A stretch of 5,533 bases of DNA, taken from the NCBI GenBank assembly GCA_002702385.1, contig NZZF01000038.1:1-5533 (forward strand). Reading direction: 5' to 3'. Shown in pieces: positions 4,360-5,533 of the stretch. A program made the position numbers and the translations under genes. Origin of the DNA: Flavobacteriaceae bacterium (GTDB lineage Bacteria > Bacteroidota > Bacteroidia > Flavobacteriales > Flavobacteriaceae). The notes beneath the pieces are model-generated. The model was not told the origin of the DNA. It saw only the letters and a list, made by a program, of their open reading frames with translations, and made no database searches. Within the stretch, counting starts at the first letter, position 1, and each line of letters starts with the position of its first letter.

Positions 4360-4974
4360 ATGAATAACGATTTAAAAAATCATTGGGAAAACATTTATTC
4401 AAATAAAGCTGAAAACGAAGTAAGCTGGTTTCAGACCGTTCCTAAAACATCGCACCAGCTAATAAATAAATTAAACCTTGAAAGTAACGACAAAATTATT
4501 GATATAGGTAGTGGAAGAAGTAGAATTTTAAAGATATTAATTGATGAAGGTTTCAATAATATATCTTATTTAGATATCTCTAAAGAAGCATGTGAAAAAT
4601 CAAAAATAGCACTTGGTGATGATAAATCTAAAGTGACTTGGAATGTAGAAAATGTATTGAGTTTTAAACCTAAAATGAAATATAAGTTATGGCATGATAG
4701 AGCAGTCTTTCATTTTTTTACAAATAAAAAAGATATAGAAAAATATAAAGAAGTTGCAACTAAAAATATTTCCGATGGAGGGTATTTAGTTCTTGGAACA
4801 TTTTCAATTAATGGCCCTAAAAAATGCAGTGGTTTAGATGTTTCTCAGTATTCAGAACAATCATTAAATGAAATTTTTAAAAGTGATTTTAATTTATTGG
4901 ATTCATTTTATATTGACCATCAAACACCTTTTGATACAACTCAAAATTTCCTTTTCTGTATTTTTAAAAAATGA
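4360..4974 (+). CDS. Class I SAM-dependent methyltransferase
   Basis: A 204-residue cytoplasmic methyltransferase with a Rossmann-like fold. It begins with the family signature HWENIYSNKAENEVSWFQ (8-25). Motif I is IIDIGSGRSRIL (46-57), a GxGxS variant of the SAM-binding glycine loop; the acidic residue at the end of strand 2 is D72 in YLDIS. The highly typical WHDRAVFHFFT (111-121) follows strand 4, then DGGYLVLGTF (139-148), NGPKKCSGLDVSQY (151-164), and HQTPFDTTQNFLFCIFKK at the C-terminus (187-204). This is a widespread bacterial family related in overall pattern to METTL10/12-type protein methyltransferases; the natural substrate is not known. Its TGA overlaps the ATG of the sialidase gene (ATGA, 4971-4974), implying translational coupling, but a functional link is not obvious. 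Confidence 0.9.
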   Translation: MNNDLKNHWENIYSNKAENEVSWFQTVPKTSHQLINKLNLESNDKIIDIGSGRSRILKILIDEGFNNISYLDISKEACEKSKIALGDDKSKVTWNVENVLSFKPKMKYKLWHDRAVFHFFTNKKDIEKYKEVATKNISDGGYLVLGTFSINGPKKCSGLDVSQYSEQSLNEIFKSDFNLLDSFYIDHQTPFDTTQNFLFCIFKK

Positions 4975-5533
4975 AGAATATATTTTTAATTTTTCTAATA
5001 GCTACTAATATCCAGTTTTCGCAAAATCAATTTGATTTTATAGATTTATTTAATGCTGAAAATAATTCTGAAGTTTCATGTTATAGGATTCCTTCATTAA
5101 TAACAGCAGCTAATGGGGATTTAATTGCAGCGATTGATGAAAGGGTGCCCTCATGTGGGGATTTAAAATGGAGTAGAGATATAAATATTGTAATAAGAAA
5201 AAGTTCTGATAATGGAAAAACTTGGGGAAAAATTGAAAAAATTATTGATTATCCTTTAGGACAATCTGCTTCTGACCCATCCATGATCCTGGATAAACAA
5301 ACAAATACAATTTTTTTATTTTACAATTATATGGATCTGGATAATCAAAAAGATATTTACTATTTAAAATATATTTCATCTAATGATCATGGTAAATCAT
5401 GGTCTAATCCAGTTGATATCACAAATCAAATTTCTAAAGAAAATTGGAAAAATGATTTTAAGTTTATTACTTCAGGAAGAGGAATCCAAACAAAAAACGG
5501 TACACTTCTTCACTGTTTAGTTAATCTTCAAAA
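4971..5533 (+). CDS. Exo-alpha-sialidase (GH33-type), 3' end outside window
   Basis: The frame runs from ATG at 4971 to the window edge (187 residues seen). Residues 1-18 are a signal peptide (ending QFSQ), so the enzyme is exported to periplasm or surface. The sialidase signature YRIP (38-41) supplies the first Arg of the carboxylate-binding triad (R39); DER at 56-58 gives R58, and D64 or D70 is the likely catalytic acid position. Two Asp boxes are visible: SSDNGKTW (78-85) and SNDHGKSW (137-144). DPSMILDK (102-109) and GRGIQTKNG (169-177) also fit the family. C37 and C62 might pair. The Tyr/Glu nucleophile and the third Arg should lie downstream. It cleaves terminal sialic or related ulosonic acids from glycans; marine substrates could be algal or bacterial polysaccharides. 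The start overlaps the methyltransferase stop. Confidence 0.9.
   Translation, partial: MKNIFLIFLIATNIQFSQNQFDFIDLFNAENNSEVSCYRIPSLITAANGDLIAAIDERVPSCGDLKWSRDINIVIRKSSDNGKTWGKIEKIIDYPLGQSASDPSMILDKQTNTIFLFYNYMDLDNQKDIYYLKYISSNDHGKSWSNPVDITNQISKENWKNDFKFITSGRGIQTKNGTLLHCLVNLQ

Overview
The window looks like a piece of the chromosome of a marine-type flavobacterium (Bacteroidota). The DNA is strongly AT-rich. Signal peptides mostly end in the flavobacterial pattern Phe/Cys/Asn-(Ser/Ala)-Gln, and start codons have A-rich leaders without a clear Shine-Dalgarno sequence. Several families are typical of Flavobacteriia: the SPOR protein / acyl-CoA thioesterase pair, a Gln-Ala-Asp repeat protein of the DUF6150 type, and a GH33-type sialidase. 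Packing is very tight. Genes on the same strand are 2 to 8 bases apart or overlap, divergent genes share only 30 to 38 bases, and two convergent pairs share their stop codons. No RNA gene, insertion sequence, CRISPR array or clear terminator was seen.

Layout. (1) Bases 1-1680, plus strand: the end of a SPOR-domain protein, a hotdog acyl-CoA thioesterase, and an exported metallo-beta-lactamase-fold hydrolase of the PqqB-like type; the last two are almost contiguous. (2) Bases 1677-2234: a small cysteine-rich zinc-ribbon-like protein on the minus strand, divergent from an exported protein built from six 13-residue repeats. (3) Bases 2231-3340, minus strand: a compact probable operon of two tandem paralogous small lipoproteins followed by an outer-membrane beta-barrel protein. 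(4) Bases 3379-4173, plus strand: a stand-alone PD-(D/E)XK (RecB/lambda-exonuclease-like) nuclease that resembles the exonucleases of large DNA viruses. (5) Bases 4153-4329, minus strand: a likely 58-residue membrane peptide gene that overlaps the 3' end of the nuclease gene. (6) Bases 4360-5533, plus strand: a SAM-dependent methyltransferase translationally coupled (ATGA) to an exported sialidase that runs off the window.

The genes do not form one pathway. They look like a string of small envelope, metabolic and housekeeping units. The best candidates for undescribed biology are the lipoprotein-pair / beta-barrel operon, the virus-like nuclease, the orphan PqqB-like exported hydrolase and the small membrane ORF. 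I saw no convincing defence system, mobile element or biosynthetic cluster.
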